From: Lunularia cruciata
Taxonomy: Eukaryota; Streptophyta; Marchantiopsida; Lunulariales; Lunulariaceae
NCBI GenBank assembly: GCA_948567375.1
Contig: OX419762.1
Location: 53,363,034-53,427,033, forward strand
DNA length: 64,000 bases
Direction: 5' to 3'
Of the stretch, positions 31,879-41,368 are shown in pieces; position 1 is the stretch's first letter, and each line of letters opens with the position of its first letter. Both the position numbers and the translations under genes were made by a program. Below the pieces are notes generated by a model, which made no database searches, was not told the origin of the DNA, and saw only the letters and a program-made list of their open reading frames with translations.

Positions 31879-32541
31879 TGTTGTGCGTATATACATCGCT
31901 ACACAACATACATCGCTGTCAACATCATACACTATAAAAGCACAACTCACACATAAGTCATACATAGACTCTAAAGTGCCACAATAATCAGATTGCTTAA
32001 CATTCTCAACTCAACTCAACTCAGATCAGTACTTGATCTGTCACTCTATAAACTGCCAACAACTGGGCACTGATTACAGTCAAGCCATACCCACTCAAGC
32101 ATAGAGAATCCAGGTGACGCTCGCCGGCCTCTGTCCACCATAGCCAGGAACTCGAAGGCTCAACATCAGAGAAGTGAGCTCTCTGGAGCTCACTTCGAAA
32201 CTATACCCCCTGGACTCGAGCTAGCCCTGAAACCCTAACGGTCCCGCTGACGGCACACTCGACGGTGCAAACGGTGCAAAGTGACGGTGGGCCCCACCGT
32301 GAAGTCAGTACCCCGAACACAAAATCTAACCATCGGAAAGTAGTCCCTGAGAAACAGGTAGAATAACTCTAACTACCATCACTGGAACTCCAGTGTCCAA
32401 GCATCTAGATGCGGAACTACAAATGGCGTGACAGTTGTCGTGCGTATATACATCGCTACACAACATACATCGCTGTCAACATCATACACTATAAAAGCAC
32501 AACTCACACATAAGTCATACATAGACTCTAAAGTGCCACAA
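31879..32541 (-). repeat. D-young 3' terminal array: modules A, B, A
   Basis: Read on the - strand from the polypurine tract: module A (32541-32434), module B (32433-31986), then a second module A (31985-31879) up to the host junction. The two A copies are practically identical (about 105 bp). Module A contains TATATA (about 32444-32451), placed to start transcription near the beginning of B, so A behaves like U3 and B like R-U5. The 5' end of the element has B only. The order B-internal-A-B-A equals a two-LTR circle opened between A and B. Confidence 0.75.
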
Positions 32542-32553
32542 TTGCCCCCCTAG
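32542..32553 (-). other. D-young polypurine tract
   Basis: On the - strand CTAGGGGGGCAA directly precedes module A (TGTGGCAC). D-old has CTAGGGAGGCAA at 57645-57656 in the same position. This marks the start of the 3' LTR and makes A its first module. Confidence 0.75.
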
Positions 32554-32709
32554 CTGGCGGTTAGGTCCCTCTAACTCCAGATAGCCATCTACTCTAAGTA
32601 TATGGTATACCTTCTAATGGGCAAAGATCAGGAGGCCGGGTGCTATGGAGCCCCATCGTTAGTCGCCTGTCTGCAATCTATACCATATAAAGAATGAACT
32701 AGCTATAGG

Positions 32710-32856
32710 TCAAGTACATCTAGGACATAACCACTGTCCCTGAGGAACCACCGTGAGGGGAGGAGTCATACATGCCATATGCCATCCTCTCGAACAGCTA
32801 TCACACACTAACATAGTAGCAGCTCCACCAGAAGAGCCACATAACATACACCTCAA
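32710..32856 (-). pseudogene. PHD finger at the C-terminus of D-young integrase
   Basis: The last 49 residues carry eight zinc ligands in the PHD order C4-H-C3. In the 99-residue stretch from 33009 they are C54, C57, C69, C72, H77, C80, C95, C98, with spacings x2, x11, x2, x4, x2, x14, x2. The terminal GQWLCPRCT resembles the W-x-C-P-x-C signature of PHD fingers. A RING would need a different His/Cys order, which is not seen. PHD fingers bind histone H3 tails; here it occupies the place of the chromodomain in chromoviruses and may guide integration. The finger itself is intact, and D-old has a decayed copy (57350-57488). Confidence 0.88.
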
Positions 32857-34382
32857 GCCTGCACGTACAAGTGCCATGCTTGGGTCCATAGTACCATCAA
32901 TGTTTGGAAGGTGGCATGGCGCACAATTGCGCACATGATCCTTCCAAACAACACCATCACGTCCTTCTAACACAAGGACTCCAGATGGCAAAACCTCGCG
33001 CACTCTCAAGATAGTGCGGCCTGTAGAAACATCAAGTGTCGTCGGTGCTGTCTGCTGTAGATATACATAGTCGCCTGGATGAAATCGACAGATCGAGGGT
33101 CTATAACCTCCTCCTCAAATGGTAGCATAGCGTAAAGTATCTCTATGCTGAGCAATCGCCAAGTTCTCGAAGGCCATCGGCATCACTCTCTGAAAGATCT
33201 CTGCCCGCTGAGAACATGCGCTCATCCATACATCAGGGTCATCCAAGTCCAAAACTACAGTAGCATCTCGACGAATGGCTGCAGGTAAATCTGGATCTCG
33301 TCCATAGAGTAGAAAGTATGGAGAGAAGGATGCTAAGGAGGCTTGCCGGCTGAACCGATAGCCCATGGCCAACCAAGGTAACTGGAGATCCCAATCTCCC
33401 AAGTGGCCTCTCTGCAAACCATACTTTCGCAATCCTCTCTTCACCGTCTGAACCACTCTCTCTGCTAAGCCATCTGCCTCAGGGTGATCTCGGGATGTAG
33501 TACGATGATCAATCAAAGCCTTGTCACACAAGACCTGAAACTCTCCCAAGAACTCTGTACCCTGATCAGTCAAAACCTCAGCTGGTGCACCAAAATGACT
33601 AAGAACTCGATCCAGGAACGAGTAAGATGTCCCTTCACTAGACTTGTCAGGAAGTGCCACAACTCAATCCACTTGGAGAAGTGCTCCACCATCACCAAAA
33701 CATACCGATGATGTCTCACAGTCAGCGGTAAAGGTCTGGCGAAGTCCAAACTCCAACGGTAACCCAATCCCATGATAGGTAATGGGTGTAACTATGGCGT
33801 AGGAGCATTGAATGATGCTCTAACTCGGTCACAAACCACACATCTGGCAACAAACTGTTGTACCTCGGTCTGCATACCGCGCCACCAATAATGACTCTGG
33901 AGTAAGCTATATGTACGCTTTACTCCAAAATGTCCTAGCTCCTCATGAGCATGACGGACCAACTGTGGTCTCTGTGATGGAAGTGGTACTACTCGCACTC
34001 TACCATCCTCCCATACACGCAAAAGGTGTCTACCCTCCAATCTGAACTGTCTGGCCCGCTGAAGAACACGGTCTCTCTCCTTGGCCCCAACTGTGCCACC
34101 CACAACACCAGTGTGAAGATAGTCCATCACTAAGACATCATCATGAATGTCTCGCTGAACTGTACCAATATCTTCACTCTCTGGATCTGTGACCTCAATA
34201 ACTCCTCCTGTATGCGCTGAGAGAGATACCACCAAAGTCTCTGCAAATATACACAGAAAGGCCGATGCATGCCAACCTGGCACCATCTCCTCATCTGTCT
34301 CACCATGCCAACGTGCTCCGGTCTGATCCTGCTGGCTGGGACATGGGTTTCTACTCAACCCATCTGCATCACGGTTCACCAC
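32857..34382 (-). pseudogene. D-young integrase
   Basis: Zinc-binding HHCC: HAHEELGHFGVKRTYSLLQS and VARCVVCDRVRAS (33792-34382). The core starts after a TAG at 33792: MGLGYRWSLDF (first Asp). A one-base loss near 33662 shifts the frame; D-old and the downstream frame show WIELV before LPDKSSEG. The second frame (33115-33660) holds LTDQGTEFLGEFQVLCDKAL (second Asp) and HPEADGLAERVVQTVKRGL (Glu). After a TGA at 33115 comes a GPY/SH3-like segment (RVREVLPSGVLVLEGRDGVV) leading into the PHD finger. Confidence 0.87.
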
Positions 34383-35714
34383 TCCAGGTCTGTGAACAAC
34401 CGTGAAATCATACTCCTGTAAAATCAGAGCCCATCATGCAAGCTTCCCTGAAAGCTTGTCGGACTCCATCAACCACTTCAGCGGCTGATGATCAGTGATG
34501 AGAGTGAAGGGGTTACCAAATAGGTAACATCGGAAATGTGCTACTGCCCAAACTGCTGCCAAGCACTCTCCCTCATATGAACTATACTTCGCCTCCGCTG
34601 AATTGTTGGAGCGACTAGCATAGGCCACCACAAACTCCTTCTCCTCATCATCATGCTGGGTGAGCACCGCTCCAAGCCCCAACATACTCCAATCAGTGTG
34701 AACCTGAAATGGTCGTCCCCTGATCGGTCTCCTCAAAATAGGAGTAGATGTCAACCTCTCCTTGAGCTCTACAAAAGCTCTCTCCTGCTCATCTCCCCAA
34801 CACCACTCCTGTGTAAGCTTGGTCAGCTTCGTCAAGGCCTTGGCAATGGCACTAAATCCTCTAACATAGCGGCGATAGAAGTTTGCCAACCCAAGGAATG
34901 CTCGCACTCTGCTCACATCCGTAGGCCGAGGAATACGTGCAATAGCCTCCACCTTGGTCTGCTGAACACCAAGTCCTCCGGGGTAGATAGTGTGACCCAA
35001 ATACTCAACCTGCTCATGGAAGAACCTACACTTCCCAGGATGTAATTTGAGTCCATGAGATCTCAACCTCTCAAACACCTCCAACAACTGTCTCTCATGC
35101 TCCTCCACAGTAGTGCTATACACCAAAATGTCATCAATATAGCACCGAGCAAAATCCAGTCCAGCTAGGATCCTATCCATGACCCTCTGGAACTCAGCAG
35201 GAGCATTCTTCAACCCAAATGGTAAGAATCTCCACTGATATAACACATCCTTGCCGTGAGGATCAATAGCCCAAAATGCTGTCTTGGACTTATCTTCCTC
35301 CCTGATCGGCAACTGATGATATCCCGCTCGAAGATCCAAAGTACTGAAGACCTTTGCATGCCCAATCGCATCAAAAATCTCCTCCGGTGTAGGCATGGCA
35401 TACCGATCAGCCCTGGTCTGTCGGTTGATAGGACGGTAATCTCCACACATCCGCCTATCTGTATAGTTGCCATGCATATCCTTCTTGGCTGGCATCACTG
35501 TCGCTGATGCATACTCTCCATGTGAAATCTCCACCAAACCAGCCTCAAAAAGGTCACTACTCCGGCTCTGAATCAATGTCCTCTCCATCTCACTATATCG
35601 ATAAGGACGTCGGAAAACAGGTGTGTCGCTAGTCAGCTCAATCCGTATACCAGGTCCCTTCAGAGCACCCAAATCCTTCATACTGAAGGCAAAACAACTC
35701 GTGTGACTCCTCAA
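34383..35714 (-). pseudogene. D-young reverse transcriptase and RNase H
   Basis: A continuous 426-codon stretch (34434-35714). RT motifs: MCGDYRPINRQTRADRYAMP, FSTLDLRAGYHQLPIREED (first Asp), WRFLPFGLKNAPAEFQRVMD and CYIDDILVYS with YIDD at residues 192-195. RNase H follows: HTDWSMLGLGAVLTQ (Asp341), SSYEGECLAAVWAVAHFRCY (Glu381) and LITDHQPLKWLM (Asp408). The frame stops at TGA 34434 after KLSGKLA and continues WALILQEYDFTVVHRPGVVN. All catalytic residues of RT are present. Confidence 0.93.
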
Positions 35715-36139
35715 GAACCTCCAAACCCTCCGTCTTTCCTCTCCAGTAAGCTTGGGTCCAAGATCTGGCTCCCAAGTATCCTCTGTAACTGTAGTAGGAG
35801 TGGAAGACGTACTGACTGGCTGCTATACTAGGCCCTTGGGAGCAATGGTGTCATGCTCCCGACCACTAGAGGTCCCAACCTCTGTGTGAAAAACTCCCTC
35901 CACTCTGGTTGCAAGCTCCATACGTCCTCTGGCTGCATCCCATGTGGACCAAGGGTGTAATCCAAGTAGCCCACGCTCACCTGGATGGACTCCAAGTAGA
36001 CCACTCTCCCTAGTAGCTACTGGATGTGTCCCAAGAATACCATGTCCACTCGGTCCATCGCCCCCAGCATGTGCCTGAATTGTCTCGATAGGCACAGGGC
36101 TCACAAGTGTCCGAGTGGTGATGCCTATCAAGCGCATCC
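35715..36139 (-). pseudogene. D-young linker between methyltransferase and RT
   Basis: Low-similarity stretch containing three short LG-x-HP repeats (HGILGTHPVATRESGLLGVHP and one more). It ends at TAG 35823 and continues in frame to the RT lead-in (QPVSTSSTPTTVTEDTWEPD). No domain is recognised. Confidence 0.6.
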
Positions 36140-37127
36140 TACGCTGCTCTGCCAAACCAAGGCTCACAATCCAGGTCAAACAGTTCAGGTCCATAGCCTG
36201 ACCTAACACTTGACGCCTGGATGCCTCTGACACTGCTGGAACAGTGGTAATACCGGTGCGAAAACCCATCGCCCGCTCTCTCTCATCAGCATTGGGCTCC
36301 ACCAACTGTTGTAACTGTGAGTCCCAAACAAGTCCAGGTCCTCCCTCTCAAAAAGCATGAGAGCCTGGGAAACTCATGAGTGTGGGAAATGCAGCTCTAG
36401 GCTGTCCAACTAGGTTCACCACTGCCATGGGTGACCTATCAGCCACTACCACTGTCTGAGACTGACGCCCAACATCCAAGATATCATCAACAAGAATGTG
36501 GTCCAGTCGCTGAATCCCATCATAAGCACGCTGTAGAACCTCTCTGGGTAAGAGGTTTGTCCACCAAAGACGAAGACGATGAGCCCGTGATCCCACTCTG
36601 GCTGCATCTAACAATACAGTAGGTCCCATCCATGAATGGACCTGATGTGTACTCGCCACCACTCTAGTGCGAGAATCACCCATCAATGGAACGTTCTCCA
36701 AAAGGTAAGCTGGAGAAACAGACTGATGAACCTGGAGATGTCGTAGTATCCGTAACATCTCCCAAAACACACCAGAACGAGGATCCTAAAGACCCAAACC
36801 GCGGCCCGCACGTGTATGTCCCTGACATGGCCATCCAGAAATCACCAAGTGAACAGGCCCATGTCTCTCTAGGTCATGCGCCCCTAGTAAGGAAATGTCT
36901 CCTGGTAAGGCCTTCTGGTAACCTCTGACTGCTGACATCGGTAATAACTCCGGATACCGATAGGCCAAGTGTGCCACATGATGTAGAGAGACTCGCCTAG
37001 CAGTCTCATCTCTCTCTACATACAAGTACCTCTGTACTCGGATACCCGCCTGTAATACCGCAGCTAGTCCGGTGCTGATCCCACCAAACAACTCCAATAG
37101 GCATATCCCCTCTACTGGATACTGCCA
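36140..37127 (-). pseudogene. Cytosine-5 DNA methyltransferase domain inside D-young pol
   Basis: Motif I: ICLLELFGGISTGLAAVLQA (SAM binding, residues 597-616 of the 702-codon stretch from 38894). Motif II: YLYVERDETARR. Motif IV: HLVISGWPCQGHTRAGRG, with the catalytic Cys of PCQ at residue 690 (codon 36825-36827). After TAG 36786 the frame continues DPRSGVFWEMLRILRHL, motif VI AYLLENVPLMG, motif VIII LDAARVGSRAHRLRLWWTNL and, after TGA 36348, motifs IX/X ERERAMGFRTG and RRQVLGQAMDLNCLTWIV. Motif order is canonical, not permuted as in plant DRM. GI-TGL and AHR-R-WW recall DNMT3, but PCQ is not DNMT3-like. Expected reaction: transfer of methyl from SAM to C5 of cytosine. Two stops inactivate this copy. 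Confidence 0.88.
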
Positions 37128-39014
37128 AGCAATGAGTGTGGTATCCAGAGGTGTCAAAGCAATCGCCTCTGGAGGCTCATCCTCACACTCATCCCCTGAT
37201 GGTACGAAGGCTCCACTCCAAGCCTGCTGCACCAACTGATTTGCATGCTGCTGCAATGCCTCCTCTGAACTCCACAATGGAACATCCAAGGTGGATGGAA
37301 CAATCCCACTCGTACTCCATAGCCGAGTGATCTCCTCTGGTATTGGAGTATCCTCTGCATGGGCGTTCCCCTCCAACAAGTCACCAGGCCAAGTAACTGC
37401 ACCGCTGAAAGCCAAAACTGATGCTGCCATGGTCCCGGACTGTAGTGAGCCAAGACTGCCACTACTGAAGCGTACTGGTAGGCGACATACCCGTCCCTCA
37501 CCAGACTGCCAACCAGGTCTATAAGAGGCTGTCTCCTCCCAATAGTCAATACTGAAACCCATAGGGTATAACACTGCTCCCCCAACTAGCACATCATAGG
37601 ACTCAGCTATCGTCGCAATAGCCTGAGCTCTCACCACCGAGCTATCAGTCGGATGACCAGGCTGAACCTGGACAACAAGCTCTCCACGTGTGATGTACTG
37701 TGTCAAACCACCACCAAGAGATGTCTGGATCTGAAATGGACACCTCTCCACATCGGTCTTCCGTAACTCCAGACCAACAACTGCAGCCTTCCCCAACATA
37801 AGGGGCTGCGCACCAGAGTCTAACAAGACTCTCTGTGGTGTATAGACCTTCCCTGAAGGTCCTACCAAACAAAAGATCCCCCTCTGGTTATCCAATAGGA
37901 CAACACCAGGTGTAAACCGCGCTCTCTCAAAGGCCGGTCTAGCTGGCAACTCCTCCAGTCTAGCCGCTGCTGCCTGCCATAAACCACTGGTCGCTGAACG
38001 GATCCCATGCTCCTCAACCAAGTCAGCTCTACTACCAACCACCTCTGCTCTAGTAGTAGGAACTGCACCATCCCTACTCTCACACAACGTGGCAGCCAAC
38101 CGGAACACTGGGGCTGGGTCCACTCCCAATGTAAACATGTCACTGGCTGAAAATAAAGGATGCCGCATAATCAGCTGAGCCGCCCCCAACATCATGCTAG
38201 ACTCAATCTGTGTAGTAGCAGGTGGCTGACTAGCAGGTACTCCATCAAGTACTCCATCACCACCTACCACACTTGCACTGGGACGTCTAGGAACCATGGA
38301 TGTCGTCTGCAATGCCTCAGATAATGTGAAAGATTGGGGAAGTCTGACCTGTCTCCCAACCTCTCCTCTCTGTGGGTCCAACTCCACTGATGCTCCTCTA
38401 GGCTCTGGAGCACGTACTGCACTCCTAGTCACTGCTGCAGATGCATCCACCTGTGCTGCTCCGCACATGAAGTCCAAAGCATCTCTATCACCAGCATATG
38501 AGGTGGAAGCCTCAGCACCCGAATCTGATCTCCTATGAGCAATAGCCATACTAGCCAATCTCTGCTCCAACTGCTCAATCCGAGTAGCCATAGCTGTGTC
38601 AGAAGTAAGGGCAGGTACTGCACCCCTACTAGGTGTAGATCCTCTACCACCACCTCTACCACCTCGTCCTCCATGAACTGGAGCTCCTCTACTACCTGCC
38701 ATAGCAGCCCTACCACTCCGTAACTCCGGGTGTAGGTCAAAACACCGGTCACTAGTATGACCAAATCTATGGCAGTGCTCACACTGCCTCTGTGCTGGCT
38801 GTGATGCACCAGAGGTATCAGGTCCGCTGCCCTGAGTACACTCTCTCCTATGGTGAGGTCCACCACAAGTCCAACAAGCAACACCACCACTCACTGGCTG
38901 CTGCTGACCCGAAAATGAGGGTAAGGGTCTAACTCCACTAGGCCCTCCACTCGCTCCATAGGATCTGGGCTGTCCACCCTGTCCTCGAAAACCAACTGGG
39001 CGTGGTGCACTCTG
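37128..39014 (-). pseudogene. D-young nucleocapsid knuckles and retropepsin
   Basis: In the open stretch from 38894 the first knuckle is CWTCGGPHHRREC (residues 7-19, spacing x2-x4-x3) and the second is CEHCHRFGHTSDRC (38-51, canonical C-x2-C-x4-H-x4-C). An RG-rich segment follows (GGRGGRGGGRG), then a short coiled coil (ATRIEQLEQRLASMAIA). The protease active site is RVLLDSGAQPLMLG (DSG at 359-361), with YDVLVGGAVLYPMGF further on. Residues 480-590 link to the methyltransferase and show no known domain. The same layout is seen in D-old at 52266-54819. Confidence 0.87.
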
Positions 39015-40012
39015 CTACACTCTAGAAGAAGTCACAACCGTGGATGAGGTCTCTCTACCAAATCCAGATGTCACCACTCTCTCCTCCACCATGTTGAGCT
39101 CAATACGCTCAGCCAAACCAAAGACTACTGCCAAAGTGGGCGAAGTAGCCTGCAACAACGTAGCATCACGAACTCTACGTCGCAACTCCCTGTCCAGTAT
39201 CCCATACCAAAACTGGACTGCCTGGGCCTCAGTAACTCCCTGAGTGAAACTGATCAGCCGCCTCATGCGAGTGTATGCCTCGCGTAGGCTCTCTCCAACC
39301 TTCCGCTGGAACTCTTGCAAGCTCCTCAACTTGTCAGTCCGCACTCCCTGGTAGTTCTGCCTCAAACATAGGAAGAACTCAACCATGGGGTTAAACCCCG
39401 GTACCACACCACCTCCTGCAGCGGTACCTCCACTCGTAGTAGCACTATCTCCAGCTAGTGCACCTCCACTAGCTCCACCAACACTACTTGAGCTAGAACT
39501 CGTAGGTACAGCCGACCTACTCCTGGCCACCGAACCTGAAGTGATGGAGACATAGTGTGGAGACCAATATTGTCTCCATAACTCAATCTCCTCCAAATGA
39601 GCTCTCCTGAACTCATGGTAGTCGTCCATCGGTGGACCCTCCAAGTGCTGAAACAACCCCTTCCATGCCATGAAGGGTGTGAACAAAGTCGAGTTCCACA
39701 TCTGCTGCAGATCACACCAACTATCAAACTCCTGGATGAAGTCATCCAACTCAATGGTACCCACTATACCAGAGTAACGCCTAGGGCCTTTGGAGGCCCC
39801 ATAAATCTCGTCCATGTCCCACAACAACGGTGCGGACACACCAAGTGCACTCTCAACTGAATCAGCTCCTGTGTCGAACTCCAACTCAGAGTCAATCTCC
39901 TCCCTCACTGGGACCTGAGATACAGGCTAATACCGAGCACCACTCCAAGTAAACCCACTGCGTACTACAGGGCTAACTCCTCTGGAATCTCCAAAGAACT
40001 CCGTCGTGACAA
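39015..40012 (-). pseudogene. gag: D-young Gag capsid region
   Basis: A 297-codon stretch (39015-39908) begins REEIDSELEFDTGADSVESA and includes IVGTIELDDFIQEFDSWCDL and FFLCLRQNYQGVRTDKLRSL, with REAYTRMRRLISFTQGVTEA, typical of retrotransposon capsids. It ends at TAG 39015 and is in frame with the knuckle region 40 codons later. Upstream, in frame past TAG 39928, FFGDSRGVSPVVRSGFTWSG matches D-old, so Gag probably began near 40012. D-young has no ATG there. Confidence 0.82.
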
Positions 40013-41368
40013 AGTAACCACACCAACAAACCCGAACCACCAACTGCAACAGCAAGTCGCAACCGCAAGTGCCCCACCAAGTGCCAACACCACCGCGTGC
40101 CAACACCAACTAAAACACCACCCACTAATGTAACTCTAACCAAGATAACTACACTAGGGGAAGGGCAACTTGTAACCTGCCATCATAACACGCACTCTCA
40201 CGGTCTGCAGGTCATCACTTCCTGCCTCACCGGAGAGAAACAAAGGTAGTCTGACTGGTCATCACTACAGCCTCACCACCGAGAGCACACCAGAGCACCA
40301 ACGCTCAAAAGTCAAGGCACCTCACACAAACGTGGTGCACAAACAGGAAGCAGAGAATGGAGGGGATCCAATCACAAGAAATCTAAACGAAAACCCTCCA
40401 TCTCATAACACAACACGGGACTGACTCTGCCACCATTTGGCATTTGACATAAGAGTAGTTCGTATCTAAGTCCTAAGCTACCAGGATCACCAAGAATGGG
40501 ATCAAACTGCCTCTCCTAGCCAAAGCTACATGTGTATAGATAACAGTGGCACAGTCACTATGACAACAAGTGAGGGTGGACCAGTTGGCTAGGGCACCAG
40601 TCTAGGAACAAGAGATCTAGGGGTCAAACCCTGTTGCGCACAATCTAGCAAGAAAGGCAGATTTTGCCAACCAATGACCAAGATCTACATTAAACTAGCT
40701 AGCCTCACGCCAGCAAGCTGGCTTGCTGGCCCTTCTGGCCCTTCTAGGCCTTCATAGCCTCTCATAGCCCACAGCCCTATGCCTCGAAGCCTCGAAATGC
40801 CGAAATTCAGCCAAATGAGGCCTTTCTTGTTGCCACTTTGAACCTCCTCCAAAATTGGCGAAACTTCTCCAAATTTGCGAAACTCCTCCAAACTAGCGAA
40901 AGTTTTCCAAATCTGGCCAAACAGCGAAACTCCTCCAATTCTGGCCCAAAATCTGACGTAAATCTGACGTAAACCCTAAAGATGGATGTCCACCAAATCC
41001 CCCGCTAACTTTCCACTCGAGCCAAATTGACAAAACGGGTTTTTCCAAATCACAATTTCATGAGAAGAGCTTTCCCACTCCACCTTCAATTTCACTTTTT
41101 GAGCCCAACTCGCAGCAAATTGGTCCTGCCTTCACCTCCTGAGCTCAAAATCACAACACTACTCGAAAATTGCTTCTTCTTTGCTCGAAATTTGGCCAGC
41201 GCTTCCGCACACCGTCCGCCTAACTGCCAAATTTGCATCAACTACACGAGTTCTGCACACTAGGGAAACACAGAACCTGAATCGAGCTACCACGATCCAC
41301 CGAGCTTGGAGATACCACCAACACTCAACGTTCCTGCACCCGATTTCCCCCTGACTTCACTTCTTTGA
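40013..41368 (-). other. D-young untranslated leader
   Basis: About 1.35 kb between the 5' LTR and gag without a long open frame, shared with D-old. No TGG-type primer-binding site directly adjoins the LTR (- strand CATCAAAGAAGTGAAGTCAG). Near 40700-40750 a block of GCC/GGC-rich short repeats (TGGCTTGCTGGCCCTTC) is present. Confidence 0.6.
40575..40632 (+). ncRNA. tRNA/SINE-like sequence antisense in the D-young leader
   Basis: Read on the + strand (antisense to D-young), CAGTTGGCTAGGGCACC resembles a tRNA D-arm/A box and GGGTCAAACCC (40621-40631) a T-arm/B box, about 30 nt apart. The orthologous position in D-old (18889-18954) has the even better B box GGTTCAAACC. It is probably the head of a tRNA-derived SINE captured by the ancestor of the family. 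Confidence 0.45.

Larger units (their letters stand above)
32710..40012 (-). pseudogene. D-young Gag-Pol polyprotein (whole reading unit, 7 stops and 1 frameshift)
   Basis: Gag, protease, methyltransferase, RT, RNase H, integrase and PHD follow one another in one - strand frame, apart from a one-base loss near 33662. In-frame stops lie at about 39928 (TAG), 39015 (TAG), 36786 (TAG), 36348 (TGA), 35823 (TAG), 34434 (TGA), 33792 (TAG) and 33115 (TGA); the last falls after the frameshift. At 39928, 36786 and 33792 the aligned D-old codons are CAG or CAA; at 34434 and 33115 they are CAA where D-young has TGA, implying an ancestral CGA. The natural end is TGA at 32710, kept in D-old. The first Met is uncertain: D-old has ATG-GAA-TTC where D-young has ACG-GAG-TTC. 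Confidence 0.82.

Noticed and set aside
31879-32541. A simple tandem duplication by assembly error as the cause of A-B-A
   Set aside because: The host junction is precise and a short direct repeat flanks the whole element. It cannot be fully excluded without reads, so the structure is reported with hypotheses.
32710-32856. The Cys-rich tail as a second nucleocapsid knuckle or a RING finger
   Set aside because: The ligand order and spacing (C4-H-C3 with x4 before His and W-x-C-P-x-C at the end) fit PHD, not CCHC or C3HC4 RING.
36786-36788. Programmed stop readthrough inside the methyltransferase, as in some retroviral Gag-Pol junctions
   Set aside because: D-old has CAA at the same codon (GLQDP), and the other D-young stops show the same C-to-T pattern, so mutation is the simpler reading.
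36140-37127. The methyltransferase as a host gene next to or inside the element
   Set aside because: It is in the same frame as the knuckle/protease part and is followed in frame by RT, has no introns, and is present in D-old at the same place.
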